Origin: Actinomycetota bacterium
GTDB lineage: Bacteria > Actinomycetota > Acidimicrobiia > Acidimicrobiales > RAAP-2
Length of the DNA stretch: 64,000 nt
Direction: 5' to 3'
Assembly (NCBI GenBank): GCA_009699875.1
Contig: WLNI01000004.1
Coordinates: 62,001-126,000 of the forward strand
A program made the translations under genes and the position numbers. Positions 18,643 to 30,525 of the stretch are shown in pieces. The stretch's first letter is position 1, and every line of letters begins with the position of its first letter. Below the pieces are notes generated by a model, which was given only the letters and a program-made list of their open reading frames with translations, did no database searches and was not told the origin of the DNA.

Positions 18643-18997
18643 CTCGAAGGCCCTTTGCGTCGTGGAGGTACACGTGATGGAGTTCGCCTCGTGGCAGGGA
18701 CGTGGAAATATGCATCATGACCCGGATACATCGCTCGGTGGCTCCAACCACAGGAATCTCTTGCGCACACATCAAGGGAACCTCGCCAAATCCGTTCAAT
18801 CGAGCAGGAGTCGCTGGGAACGCTGAGACGATGTCGTGTGTAGCGGTGAAGAAGATGCTGATCACATCGTCAACGCTCAGGGAGTTCTGATCCATCATTT
18901 GCTGAAGGAGTTCTTGTGTCCTTTCGGCAACCTGCTCCGGAGTATCTGCGTGAAGTGTGGTTGCTCCACGCAGCGCTCTCACCATTGACTGTTCCAT
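18626..18997 (-). CDS. aroH: Chorismate mutase, AroH class
   Basis: 123 aa, the trimeric Bacillus-type fold rather than the helical AroQ type. VRALRGATT with the substrate-binding Arg near the N terminus, then PARLNGFGEVPLMCAQE and CIRVMMH with the second active-site Arg. Converts chorismate to prephenate and feeds tyrA directly downstream. A second ATG four codons in (18985) would match the length of the Bacillus protein; neither start has a strong ribosome site, so the exact N terminus is uncertain. Confidence 0.94.
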   Translation of the reverse strand: MEQSMVRALRGATTLHADTPEQVAERTQELLQQMMDQNSLSVDDVISIFFTATHDIVSAFPATPARLNGFGEVPLMCAQEIPVVGATERCIRVMMHISTSLPRGELHHVYLHDAKGLRDDLPQ

Positions 18998-19009
18998 AGA
19001 GAGTAAAGA

Positions 19010-19762
19010 CTACTTGGGAGTGGCCACCATCACTGGTGGCCGTTCTTGGATGAGCGCTGAAGCGAGACGAGTGACTTCTTTCACCGTCAATTCTCGGTAC
19101 TCACCGGGTTTTAGGGTTGCGTCCCCGACTCCACCGATTCGAGTCCGAACAAGTCGCACCACTGGGTGGCCAACGGCGTCACACATCCGTCGAACCTGGC
19201 GGTTACGCCCCTCATGAATTGTGATCCGTAGGAGTCCTTCACTGACGCGAGAAACCTTTGCTGGTGCTGTCATACCGTCTTCAAGTGCCACGCCTTCTCG
19301 CAGGGAGCGCACTGAGGCTGGTGTTGGGTCTCCGTGCACCTGAGCGAGATACTCCTTCTCAACACCCTTCGAAGGGTGCATGAGGTCCTGCGCGAGATCG
19401 CCGTCGTTCGTCAAGATAATCAGACCTTCTGTCATGAGATCCAATCGGCCCACTGGGAAAACTCGCGGTTCATCTGGAACCAAACTCAAGATGGTAGGTC
19501 GACCCTCAGGATCAGCGGCCGTGGTCACAACTCCAGGTGGCTTGTTGAGGAGGTAGTGCACGAGCCCAGGAGCAACTGGTGCGAGGATTCCATCTACTTC
19601 GATCCGAACTTCCGAGGGCGCAACCCGGTCACCAATGGTGGCGAGCTTCCCGTCGATCGTCACCCGTTCGTCAAAGATCAGGGTCTCGCAGTGCCGACGA
19701 CTTCCATAGCCCGCCCGTGCCAACACCTTCTGGAGCCGTTCGACCGGCTCACTCTCTGTCAT
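19010..19762 (-). CDS. 23S/16S rRNA pseudouridine synthase, RsuA/RluB family
   Basis: 250 aa. An S4 RNA-binding domain at about 8-65 (RLQKVLARAGYGSRRHCETLI) is followed by the pseudouridine-synthase domain with the catalytic Asp in GRLDLMTEGLIILTNDG. Positionally it equals the RluB-like gene next to scpB in mycobacteria and firmicutes. It overlaps scpB by 4 bases, so it belongs to the scpAB unit. The target uridine cannot be read from sequence alone; RluB-type is most likely from context. Confidence 0.93.
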   Translation of the reverse strand: MTESEPVERLQKVLARAGYGSRRHCETLIFDERVTIDGKLATIGDRVAPSEVRIEVDGILAPVAPGLVHYLLNKPPGVVTTAADPEGRPTILSLVPDEPRVFPVGRLDLMTEGLIILTNDGDLAQDLMHPSKGVEKEYLAQVHGDPTPASVRSLREGVALEDGMTAPAKVSRVSEGLLRITIHEGRNRQVRRMCDAVGHPVVRLVRTRIGGVGDATLKPGEYRELTVKEVTRLASALIQERPPVMVATPK

Positions 19763-20331
19763 GTCGTTGGAGAGTCCGTCAAATCGTCTGCGAGGCGAAC
19801 TGCCTCTTCAGAGTCGGGCAAAAGTGTCTCGGGCCGAGGGAGTTGCGTTAGCGAGGAGAGGCCGAGGCGATCAAGGAATATCTCTGAGGTCCCATAGAGA
19901 ATTGCCTGTCCAGGTCCATCAGCCATACCAACAATATCGATGTAGCCCCGTTGTTCTAAGAGACGGACGACACCGTCAACATTGACGCCGCGAAGTGCTG
20001 CGATTTGCGCCCGTGAAACGGGTTGGCGATAGGCCACGATTGCCAGCGTTTCGAGAGCGGCTGTAGAGAGCCGTGCAGACACTTCGCGTTGTGCGAACTT
20101 TTGTACGACGTCAGCAACACTTGGATTCGTCTGGAGACGCCACCCGGAAGCTAACTCCACAAGGACAAACCCACGATTCGACGTGATCAAATCTTGCTGG
20201 ATGGTTTCCAACGCCGTCGTGACGTCGTCGAGGGCTGCCCCCGTTAGGTCAGAAAGGCTCTTTGCGTCGACGGGCTCGAGTGCGACGGTGAGGACTGCCT
20301 CGAGCGCACAGGTCAATTCATTAGCCTTCAT
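19759..20331 (-). CDS. scpB: Segregation and condensation protein B
   Basis: 190 aa from the ATG at 20331, chosen because a GGAGG site lies 9 bases upstream and the longer reading would run inside scpA. Two winged-helix domains (LTCALEAVLTVALEPV and LETLAIVAYRQPVSRAQIAALRG VNVDG) are typical. ScpB dimerises and works with ScpA and SMC in chromosome organisation. It overlaps scpA by 11 bases. No smc gene lies in the window. Confidence 0.95.
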   Translation of the reverse strand: MKANELTCALEAVLTVALEPVDAKSLSDLTGAALDDVTTALETIQQDLITSNRGFVLVELASGWRLQTNPSVADVVQKFAQREVSARLSTAALETLAIVAYRQPVSRAQIAALRGVNVDGVVRLLEQRGYIDIVGMADGPGQAILYGTSEIFLDRLGLSSLTQLPRPETLLPDSEEAVRLADDLTDSPTT

Positions 20332-21112
20332 AATCGTCAACCTCCAGTGATCCAGAAATGATGTCATCGGGGTGCACTTCGTCCCCGATCCAGGCAATGA
20401 CAAGATCTCCAAACGTTGTTCCCTGCCCTAGCGACACCCTCCCCAATTTACAGAGTTCCAAGATGGCTAAGAAGTGAACAATAATTTCGAGCCGCTCATA
20501 GATGCCTGCAACAAGTTCACGGAAACTCGTACGCCCTCGTCGAGGCAGGTCGAGCGCCAGTGTCGCAACTGTCTCAGCTACGGTGATCGAGTCAATAGTG
20601 ACGTGACTGAGGTCGACCTGCTCTGTCGAGACCTCTTCGACTGAGCGTTCGTAGGCGGCAAGCAGTTTCTCTAGAGTGACACCAACGAGGAGGTCGGGAG
20701 GCACAATCTCAAAGTCCTGATCAAGACCAACCGCACGAGGAATTGTGTGGGTCACGGATTCCAGCAGACCTGCGAACAAATCGGCAGCAGCGGCGTAGGC
20801 TCGTAATTCGAGGAGTCGAGCCAAGAGAAGGTCACGCTCTTCCCATCCAACCATCTCTTCGTCATTTTCAACCTCGTCTGGGCCAGGAAGCAGGCGGCGG
20901 CTCTTCATCTCAAGAAGAATTGCTGCGACTAAGAGGAAGTCACTTAATATGTCCATCGGTAACTGGCCTTGGGCGTTCACAACCTCTTGGACGAAGGCAT
21001 CAACAACAGGTGCGAGTTCGATGTCGAGGATGTCGAGCTCGTGACTTGAGACGAGATTCAACAGCAGTTCGATTGGCCCGTTGAAGACCGGAGTTTCCAC
21101 GACGTAGGTCAC
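20321..21112 (-). CDS. scpA: Segregation and condensation protein A (kleisin)
   Basis: 263 aa. N-terminal FNGPIELLLNLVSSHELDILDI and the C-terminal winged helix that contacts the SMC cap (RTSFRELVAGIYERLEIIVHFLAILELCKLG) are visible, with an acidic variable middle. It bridges SMC heads together with ScpB. The GTG start is supported by TAGTCT 6 bases upstream. In mycobacteria a ParA-like gene precedes scpA; here trpS diverges instead. Confidence 0.95.
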   Translation of the reverse strand: MTYVVETPVFNGPIELLLNLVSSHELDILDIELAPVVDAFVQEVVNAQGQLPMDILSDFLLVAAILLEMKSRRLLPGPDEVENDEEMVGWEERDLLLARLLELRAYAAAADLFAGLLESVTHTIPRAVGLDQDFEIVPPDLLVGVTLEKLLAAYERSVEEVSTEQVDLSHVTIDSITVAETVATLALDLPRRGRTSFRELVAGIYERLEIIVHFLAILELCKLGRVSLGQGTTFGDLVIAWIGDEVHPDDIISGSLEVDDYEG

Positions 21113-21118
21113 GCCATG

Positions 21119-21124
21119 AGACTA
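21119..21124 (-). promoter_or_regulatory. -10 box (TAGTCT), leaderless arrangement for scpA
   Basis: TAGTCT on the minus strand, then 6 bases, then the GTG at 21112. It would drive the whole scpA to cmk::plsC unit. Confidence 0.5.
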
Positions 21125-21184
21125 CCGAACCTTTCGAGGCCGTGAGTCATACTGCGGATGCCGAGCATCCGGGTCAACTTCTCG

Positions 21185-21190
21185 TAACAT
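21185..21190 (+). promoter_or_regulatory. -10 box (TAACAT), leaderless arrangement for trpS
   Basis: TAACAT ends 6 bases before the trpS ATG. The 84-base gap shared with scpA has no T-box or tryptophan leader peptide that I can see. Confidence 0.5.
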
Positions 21191-21196
21191 AGGCCC

Positions 21197-22180
21197 ATGG
21201 CTCGTGTCCTTTCTGGAATCCAACCTTCGGGCGACCTCCACCTTGGAAACTATTTTGGAGCGGTCAGGAACTGGGTTTCAGACCAGGAACGCACCGACGC
21301 TTTCTTCTGTGTGGTCGATCTTCACGCATTGACCCAATCTCTTGACCCGGAAGATCTTCGACGCCAGTCTTTAGACCTGGCTTGTGTCTTGTTGGCAGCT
21401 GGGATTGATCCAGAAAAATGCACCTTATTCCTGCAAAGTCATGTCCCCTCTCACCAGCAACTGGCGTGGATCCTCGAATGTTCGGCGACCTTCGGGGAGC
21501 TCAAGCGAATGACACAGTTCAAAGACAAAGCTGGCGACCAAGAGGCGGTACGAGTAGGGCTCTTTACATATCCCGTCCTGATGGCGGCCGATATTTTGCT
21601 CTACGACGCCAATGAAGTCCCAGTAGGAGACGACCAACGCCAGCACCTTGAACTCACGAGAGAGATCGCCAATCGCTTCAATAATCGCTACGGACAAACC
21701 TTCGTCGTTCCGACCGCCACGATCCCTAAGGTGGGCGCTCGCGTCATGGACCTCCAGCACCCTGAGCGAAAGATGTCAAAATCAGTCAACTCTCCACTTG
21801 GAACTATTGGCATTCTCGATAAGCCAGTAGAGATCGAAAAAAAGATCAAAAAGGCCGTCACTGATAATGATGGGATCGTTTCGTTCGATGTGGAAGCGAA
21901 ACCAGGATTAGCCAACCTCTTGACATTGTTTGGAGCGTGCCTCGGCGAGGACCCCGAAGAGATCTCAAAGCGATACGAACGATACGGAGACCTCAAAAAG
22001 GATGTCGCAGAAGCGTTGATTGAATCCCTCCGACCTCTCCAGGAGCGCTACCAAACCTTCAGTGCTGATATCCCAGAGGTCCTCCGCATCTTGCATCACG
22101 GTGCTCTCAAGGCTCGAGAGGTAGCTGAGGTGACGTATCAGCGGGCTGCAGACGCCGTCGGACTTGTGAGCGAGGCCTAA
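21197..22180 (+). CDS. trpS: Tryptophanyl-tRNA synthetase
   Basis: 327 aa class I synthetase. The HIGH-type motif is in PSGDLHLGNYFGAV (about 9-22) and KMSKS in RKMSKSVNSPLG near 195. GDDQRQHLELTREIANRF, which contacts the substrate, is present. Typical bacterial length. It sits alone between the divergent scpA unit and the convergent dksA-like gene, whose end is only 7 bases away, leaving no room for a conventional terminator. Confidence 0.97.
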   Translation: MARVLSGIQPSGDLHLGNYFGAVRNWVSDQERTDAFFCVVDLHALTQSLDPEDLRRQSLDLACVLLAAGIDPEKCTLFLQSHVPSHQQLAWILECSATFGELKRMTQFKDKAGDQEAVRVGLFTYPVLMAADILLYDANEVPVGDDQRQHLELTREIANRFNNRYGQTFVVPTATIPKVGARVMDLQHPERKMSKSVNSPLGTIGILDKPVEIEKKIKKAVTDNDGIVSFDVEAKPGLANLLTLFGACLGEDPEEISKRYERYGDLKKDVAEALIESLRPLQERYQTFSADIPEVLRILHHGALKAREVAEVTYQRAADAVGLVSEA

Positions 22181-22187
22181 CGACTAT

Positions 22188-22523
22188 CTAGTCCAGCGAG
22201 CTACAGGTGATGCAGAGAGGCGTCATAGGAAGAGCCGCTAAGCGTTCGCTTCCAATTTCTTTTTGACACTTTATGCATCGTCCGTAGGTGCCGTCCTCGA
22301 GACGAATAAGAGCATCTTCAACTTCGGTCAATGTGCCCTTCAGTTCCGAGGCCAATACCTCTGCTTCTCCACGCTCTGCCGTCACCTGAGAGGTGTCGGC
22401 GAAATTTGGGTCATAGGAGAGAGATCCGCTCTCCCCTAGACCAAGATCGCTGAGCTCATGCTCGATGCGAACCCTTTCGCCTTCGAGAATTTCTCGTTCA
22501 TCTCCATGGGGCTCAATCGACAT
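22188..22523 (-). CDS. DksA/TraR family zinc-finger protein
   Basis: 111 aa. A coiled N-terminal half with the conserved DPNFADTSQVTAERGEAEVLA is followed by a four-cysteine zinc finger (CIKC...CITC) after LEDGTYGRC. The family includes DksA-like RNA polymerase secondary-channel binders and many actinobacterial proteins of unproven role. The acidic tip residues of DksA cannot be assigned here, so regulation of transcription is plausible but not shown. It follows xerD by 26 bases on the same strand. Confidence 0.88.
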   Translation of the reverse strand: MSIEPHGDEREILEGERVRIEHELSDLGLGESGSLSYDPNFADTSQVTAERGEAEVLASELKGTLTEVEDALIRLEDGTYGRCIKCQKEIGSERLAALPMTPLCITCSSLD

Positions 22524-22549
22524 GGCATGACCTTACGCCTAAAACGGCT

Positions 22550-23485
22550 TCATGTCGGGGTCGGCCCAGACGCCCGTGGGTGAGCATTTGTGTATGCCAC
22601 CACAAGATGGTCCTGTGACACTTTTGTGTAGATCTGTGTTGTCGCCACCGAGGAATGCCCCAAAAGCTCTTGTACGACCCGAACGTCTGCACCATGGGCG
22701 AGCATATGAGTCGCGCATGAGTGACGAAGGACGTGTGGACTGACCACTGACTCAAGTCCTGCTCGTTCAGCGCGCTTCTGTACCATGAGATGAATGCCCT
22801 GACGGGTGATCCGTTTCGCTCGCTGATTGAGAAAAAGAGCGTGTTGGTCCTCTCGGGACAACGACTTTTCTCCGATGAGACGACTTCTCCCGAGAGGGCT
22901 CGTCCACGAGCTCACCGCTTCGTGGGCTGCTCGACCAACCGGGACTAATCGCTCTTTGTCTCCTTTGCCGATCAGGCGAAGAAGTCCTTCGTCGTAGGAC
23001 AGATCTGAAAGGTTCAGCGTAACGATTTCGGAGACTCGAGCTCCCGTCCCGTAGAGCAACTCGAGTACTGCCCGATCTCGAAGAGAAAGTGGGTCATCTC
23101 CAGAGATGCTCTCAAGCAACCGAAGAACGCTGTCTTCACTCAGTGCCTTTGGGATTCGAGAAGGAACACGCACAGCGCTGGCGTTGACGCTCGGATCCAC
23201 AGAAAGCGCTCCCTCATCGAGGAGAAACGTATAGAGACCCTTGATGGCTGATCGCGATCGGGCAATCGATGCTGATGCCTTCTTCTCGTTCCGCAATCGA
23301 TCTAGGTGAGAGTCAATGTCGGCGGGCTGTGCGGTGGTTACCTTTCGGCCCATTGTCTCGAGTGACTCTTCATAGCGGAGAAGATCTTGACGATAACTTT
23401 GTACCGTTCGAGGTGAACGGCCCTTCTCGATAGTTAACCAATCGAGGTAGGCCTCGCCGACGAGATCGAGTCGTTTAGATGCCAT
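22550..23485 (-). CDS. xerD: Tyrosine site-specific recombinase XerD
   Basis: 311 aa. An N-terminal SAM-like core-binding domain is followed by the catalytic domain with Arg in GTGARVSEIV, Lys in GKGDKERLVP, HxxR in HVLRHSCATH, the second His in LGHSSVATT and the nucleophile Tyr in QIYTKVS. It resolves chromosome dimers at dif together with XerC. Position between a Nudix gene and scpA matches XerD of mycobacteria. It overlaps the Nudix gene by 11 bases. I did not find a dif site here. Confidence 0.94.
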   Translation of the reverse strand: MASKRLDLVGEAYLDWLTIEKGRSPRTVQSYRQDLLRYEESLETMGRKVTTAQPADIDSHLDRLRNEKKASASIARSRSAIKGLYTFLLDEGALSVDPSVNASAVRVPSRIPKALSEDSVLRLLESISGDDPLSLRDRAVLELLYGTGARVSEIVTLNLSDLSYDEGLLRLIGKGDKERLVPVGRAAHEAVSSWTSPLGRSRLIGEKSLSREDQHALFLNQRAKRITRQGIHLMVQKRAERAGLESVVSPHVLRHSCATHMLAHGADVRVVQELLGHSSVATTQIYTKVSQDHLVVAYTNAHPRASGPTPT

Positions 23486-24014
23486 GTCGACGGGCCGTCA
23501 GCGAGAGAGCCAGACACGTTGTGGCGTCTTGGATTCTCCCTCCCTCCATCATTTCGATCGCTTCAGAGAAGGGAAGAAACGAAACCCGAGCATCCCATTC
23601 TTCGACACCTTCTGGTTGGCGCTCCCCACGAGAGATGTTCGTGGCGAGGAAGATCTCCGTGCGTTGAGAGCTAAATCCAGGAGAGTTAAGGAAGACTCCA
23701 AGAGACTCGAAACTCTCAGCGCGTATTCCCGTTTCTTCATACAGTTCTCGCTGTGCTGTTTCTCTCCCCGCCTCGCCCAAGTGATCACACGTTCCAGCGG
23801 GTATCTCGAAGATCCGATGTTCGACAGCGGCCCGATACTGCTCGAGGAGAACAACGTTGAAGGATTCGTCGATGGCGATAATCGCAACGGCACCTGGATG
23901 GACCACCACTTCTCGATCAAAGACCTCATCTCCATGGCGAACAAATCGGCGTTCGAGGTCGACGACGAAGCCCTCGTAGATGGTTTCAGTACGCTCGATA
24001 GCGAAACCGAGCAT
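23475..24014 (-). CDS. Nudix hydrolase, ADP-ribose pyrophosphatase type
   Basis: 179 aa. The Nudix box reads GE-x7-RELYEETGI, preceded by EIPAGTCDHLG, with one extra residue between G and E compared with the strict pattern, as in many actinobacterial ADP-ribose pyrophosphatases. The downstream SPGFSSQRTEIFLA is the usual ADPRase marker. It likely splits ADP-ribose into AMP and ribose-5-phosphate. Lies between pyrG (11-base gap) and xerD, the same order as in mycobacteria. Confidence 0.92.
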   Translation of the reverse strand: MLGFAIERTETIYEGFVVDLERRFVRHGDEVFDREVVVHPGAVAIIAIDESFNVVLLEQYRAAVEHRIFEIPAGTCDHLGEAGRETAQRELYEETGIRAESFESLGVFLNSPGFSSQRTEIFLATNISRGERQPEGVEEWDARVSFLPFSEAIEMMEGGRIQDATTCLALSLTARRHGI

Positions 24015-24025
24015 GAAGTCCTCGC

Positions 24026-27318
<3,293 letters not shown>

Positions 27319-27321
27319 TGG

Positions 27322-28167
27322 CTATTCGTGTCCCTGACGAAGACTCTCTCGAAGGCGGCGACCCAACCCAGGCTCCGCCAGCGTGACCACGTGAAGTCGA
27401 CGAGGCTCCCGTCGGCATTCCACTCGGTCTCCTGGCGTCAAGGTAGCAATACTCACGCCATCGACGACGCAGACCGCTGGTCGCTCGCCCACGACATCGA
27501 GACTGACGACTTGATCTCCAGAGAGCACCACGCTGCGATCAATCACGAAATGGGGAGCGACTGGCGTCATCACAAATCCATCAAGATCTGGCGAGAGGAC
27601 AGGGCCTCCGGCTGAAAGGTTGTAGGCGGTCGACCCCATAGGAGATGCGATCAACACGCCATCAGCTGAGAAATGCATGAACGGCTCTCCATCGATTCCA
27701 GCTGCAAGACGCACCACGTGCCCCGGTACGGTCTTCTCGACTGATACCTCATTCACCGCAAAGATCGTTTCATGGACCAGTGGCCCTTCTCGGACGCTGA
27801 TGGCGAGGCCAAGGCGCTCCTCCACGACAACGTGGCCTTCAAGGGCTCGTCGGATGACGCCATCAAGTTCGGTGGGAGGAACGTCAAGCAAGTAGCCAAC
27901 TCGGCCAAAATTCACGCCCAGGATTGGTACGTCAAGCTCATGAGCTCGCTTCGCTGCACGCAGAAATGTTCCATCGCCTCCGAGACTCACGATCAAAGAG
28001 GGCGAGAGCGCAGCGAGTTCAAGGCTTGCCTGATCTTCCGCTCCATCAGTGAAGACGACAACGCCGACAGAGAGTCCACTCTCCTCGAGGCGAGACGCTG
28101 TCTCTCGAGCAGCCTCCATTGCATCTTGGCGACCACCGTGCACGATGAAGGCGACTGTCTCGCTCAT
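27322..28167 (-). CDS. nadK: NAD kinase
   Basis: 281 aa. Phosphorylates NAD to NADP. The GGDGTFLRAAK motif near 60 carries the catalytic Asp, followed by GVNFGRVGYL and the C-terminal SPMGSTAYNLSAGGP. It overlaps tlyA by 4 bases and leads directly into recN. The presence of nadA about 13 kb away is the only other NAD gene in the window. Confidence 0.97.
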   Translation of the reverse strand: MSETVAFIVHGGRQDAMEAARETASRLEESGLSVGVVVFTDGAEDQASLELAALSPSLIVSLGGDGTFLRAAKRAHELDVPILGVNFGRVGYLLDVPPTELDGVIRRALEGHVVVEERLGLAISVREGPLVHETIFAVNEVSVEKTVPGHVVRLAAGIDGEPFMHFSADGVLIASPMGSTAYNLSAGGPVLSPDLDGFVMTPVAPHFVIDRSVVLSGDQVVSLDVVGERPAVCVVDGVSIATLTPGDRVECRREPRRLHVVTLAEPGLGRRLRESLRQGHE

Positions 28168-28988
28168 CGCAGTTCACTCGCCTTCTGCAAAGACACAGCA
28201 ATCTGTTGGTCGATATCCTCGACGCCCCGAAGTGCGCCAACACGTGCATGAATAAGAAATTCTGCGTTTCCGGCGGGTCCTAAGACTGGAGAGTTCACAA
28301 CCCCCATGATGCCGGTTCCAGCGGCCTGGAGTGCGCCACACACCCCCTCTATGGCTGATTGACGGACTTTTTCGCTTCGAATCACACCTTGTCCTTCGCT
28401 TACGACGTCATGATCGGCCTCAAACTGGGGTTTGCACAACACAATGAGATCTCCATCACTGCCCGCCAACTCAGCGAGATGTGACACTAACGGTCGCAAG
28501 GAGGTGAAGGAAAGGTCGGCGGTGACCATTGATGGTTCACGTTCAGGAAGTGCTGCTTTCGATGCCTCTTCTCTCGTGAGGGATCGAATATTGGTCCTCT
28601 CTAGGCTCACAACTCTGCTGTCGCTTCGCAAGAGTTCGTGGAGTTGGCCGTAGCCAACATCCACACTCAATACCCGACATGCACCATGAGACAGAAGACA
28701 CTGAGTAAAACCTCCTGTTGCGCTGCCCGCATCAATCACCGTTCGACCGCTGACCGCCACGTCAAAGATGCTGAGCGCTGCGTTCAACTTCTGGCCAGCA
28801 CGACTCACAAACTCTGAGGGTGATTCTCTGAGAGATATTGCATCATCCCCTGCAACTTGGCGAGCTGCATTCAGGGCTATCGACCCAGAAACCAGGACAC
28901 GGGACTGTTCGATCAACACGTGCGCCTCGGCAACGTCGGCGCAAAGACCACGCGAGACCATTGCTTTGTCGAGAGATTGTCGAGCCAC
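28164..28988 (-). CDS. tlyA: TlyA family rRNA 2'-O-methyltransferase
   Basis: 274 aa. An N-terminal S4 domain (SLDKAMVSRGLCADVAEAHV) is followed by an FtsJ-type methyltransferase (SRAGQKLNAALSIF, DAGSATGGFTQCLL, with the K-D-K-type residues in VTADLSFTSLR and LCKPQFE). In mycobacteria TlyA methylates 16S and 23S rRNA cytidines, which affects capreomycin binding. It follows the 91-aa ORF directly at 28989 with no gap. Confidence 0.95.
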   Translation of the reverse strand: MARQSLDKAMVSRGLCADVAEAHVLIEQSRVLVSGSIALNAARQVAGDDAISLRESPSEFVSRAGQKLNAALSIFDVAVSGRTVIDAGSATGGFTQCLLSHGACRVLSVDVGYGQLHELLRSDSRVVSLERTNIRSLTREEASKAALPEREPSMVTADLSFTSLRPLVSHLAELAGSDGDLIVLCKPQFEADHDVVSEGQGVIRSEKVRQSAIEGVCGALQAAGTGIMGVVNSPVLGPAGNAEFLIHARVGALRGVEDIDQQIAVSLQKASELR

Positions 28989-29264
28989 TCAGTCACCACG
29001 CTGAGTGAGAAATGACGTGCATGTCTCAATCGTGGCACCTGCTCGTCGTGCCGTCTGGCCTGAGTTCGCAAGGACGTCTCGGATGATTATTGCGGCGAAG
29101 CCTGGAAGTCGTGGAGCGATGCGTTGAAACACATTCGACAGAGTGTCACCACCATCACTCAGGAGACTCTTTGATCGAGCGGACGTCACGGTCTCTAAAA
29201 CTCGAAACGCATCGATGAATGGAGAGAGGTCGACAGACAATGTGTCACGAGAAAGTGGGCGCAT
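28989..29264 (-). CDS. Uncharacterised 91-aa protein between HAD phosphatase and tlyA
   Basis: I do not recognise a family. It has no signal peptide or membrane segment. It appears mainly helical (SVDLSPFIDAFRVLETVTSA, PRLPGFAAIIIRDVLANSG) with one Cys near the end. Start ATG at 29264 is 3 bases from the HAD stop and its stop abuts the tlyA start, so it is translated as part of that operon. Small ORFs are also found at this spot in other actinobacteria, which supports a real gene; its role is unknown. Confidence 0.7.
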   Translation of the reverse strand: MRPLSRDTLSVDLSPFIDAFRVLETVTSARSKSLLSDGGDTLSNVFQRIAPRLPGFAAIIIRDVLANSGQTARRAGATIETCTSFLTQRGD

Positions 29265-29267
29265 CGA

Positions 29268-30020
29268 TTAAGCCCCCAAAGCCCTAGTGACGACGTCAAG
29301 CAAGGTTGCGCCTTCGATTGCTGGAACAATCTCTGATGGTGGTGTCGCCTCAGAGCGGACAAGGCCAAACGGGACTCCAAGGGCGTGGGCGAATGCTCCA
29401 TCGGTCGAAGGTCGGTCACCAATGACCATCGCGACGTTGTCGGAGCGTTCCCGAACGAGCGCCACCATGGCCGCTCCTGGTTTTCCGGCGATGACCGGCA
29501 CCTGCTCGGCTGCGGTAGCGATTGCCGCAATGAAGGCGCCGGTTCCTGGGAGGAGCCCAGTTGGCGTTGGGTGCGTTGGGTCATCGTTGGTTGCGATGAA
29601 ACGCGCGCCAGTTCGAATGGCCTGGGACGCATGAGTGATGGTGTCAAAATCAAAAGAGCGATTCCAGCCGACGATCACTGCATCGAATGGAGGATCAAGA
29701 CGAAAACCTCGCTCTTCCCCGGCGTGGTGCACTCCAGTATCAGCAAAAATCAGCACCGATGAATCTTCTGGAACCAGACTGACGGCAGCGAGAGCGGAAC
29801 TGACGATCTCCTCAGGTGCAGCATCGATGCCTACGCGCTCGAGGCGAGTTTGAAGCGTTTCAATTGTGGGCGATGAGTTATTTGTAGCGAAGATGATTTG
29901 AATGCCATGCTCTCTGAGCATTTCTATCGCTCTGTCGACTCCAGGAAGGGCCTCACCGCCGAGCCACACGACGCCATCGAGATCGATGACAACCGCTCCC
30001 TCACCTGAAGCGAGAACCAT
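29268..30020 (-). CDS. HAD-superfamily hydrolase, NagD-like
   Basis: 250 aa from the ATG at 30020, which overlaps the universal-stress gene stop by one base (TAATG). I reject the longer in-frame start because it adds 12 residues inside that gene. Motif I is VVIDLDGVVWLGG, motif II is ATNNSSPT, and motif III/IV includes GKPGAAMV and MVIGDRPSTDGAFA. Members dephosphorylate small phosphates such as nucleotides or glycerol phosphate. The same gene order (HAD, small ORF, tlyA) is known in mycobacteria. Confidence 0.92.
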   Translation of the reverse strand: MVLASGEGAVVIDLDGVVWLGGEALPGVDRAIEMLREHGIQIIFATNNSSPTIETLQTRLERVGIDAAPEEIVSSALAAVSLVPEDSSVLIFADTGVHHAGEERGFRLDPPFDAVIVGWNRSFDFDTITHASQAIRTGARFIATNDDPTHPTPTGLLPGTGAFIAAIATAAEQVPVIAGKPGAAMVALVRERSDNVAMVIGDRPSTDGAFAHALGVPFGLVRSEATPPSEIVPAIEGATLLDVVTRALGA

Positions 30021-30466
30021 TACTTCTTGTGGTGGGGAATCACAACAACGGGACAACTCGCATGGTGGACGCAGTGCATCACGACAGAGCCCACCAATAT
30101 GCTTCCCACGTCACTATGACCTTTCGAGCCAAGAACGAGCAGATCAGCGTCTCTGCTTCGATTCACCAGCACATCACCGGGATGTCCTTGCTGGGCGTCT
30201 TTGATTACGTTGACGTTCAATTTCTGTGTGATCGTGGCCAGAACTGATTCAATGGTTTCAGTGGCGTAATTCGTCAACTCCTCGCCACTCACCGTCGCAG
30301 AGGACACTGATCCCAGAGCCTCTCCCATGCCGAGCCAAACCGCCGGCGACTGAAACACGCAGAGCAAGCGAAGGTCAGATCCGCGAAGTGCCGCTTCCGC
30401 GTAGGCCCAACTAGCCGCCTCAATTGAGCTCTTTGAACCATCAATTCCAACGATAATTTCAGACAC
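30020..30466 (-). CDS. Universal stress protein, UspA family
   Basis: 148 aa from the GTG at 30466 (a start 12 codons upstream at 30502 is possible). I prefer 30466 because AGGAAAGCGAGG lies just before it and the family normally begins at the first beta strand (SEIIVGIDGS). The ATP-binding pattern G-x2-G-x9-GS is seen in GSKGHSDVGSILVGSV. A TACGCT about 22 bases upstream may be the -10 box. Role in stress survival is inferred from family. Confidence 0.92.
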   Translation of the reverse strand: MSEIIVGIDGSKSSIEAASWAYAEAALRGSDLRLLCVFQSPAVWLGMGEALGSVSSATVSGEELTNYATETIESVLATITQKLNVNVIKDAQQGHPGDVLVNRSRDADLLVLGSKGHSDVGSILVGSVVMHCVHHASCPVVVIPHHKK

Positions 30467-30525
30467 AGTGCCTCGCTTTCCTGTCTCCAGCGTAGTGGTC
30501 ACACCTCAGAGATCTCGGCCGAACG

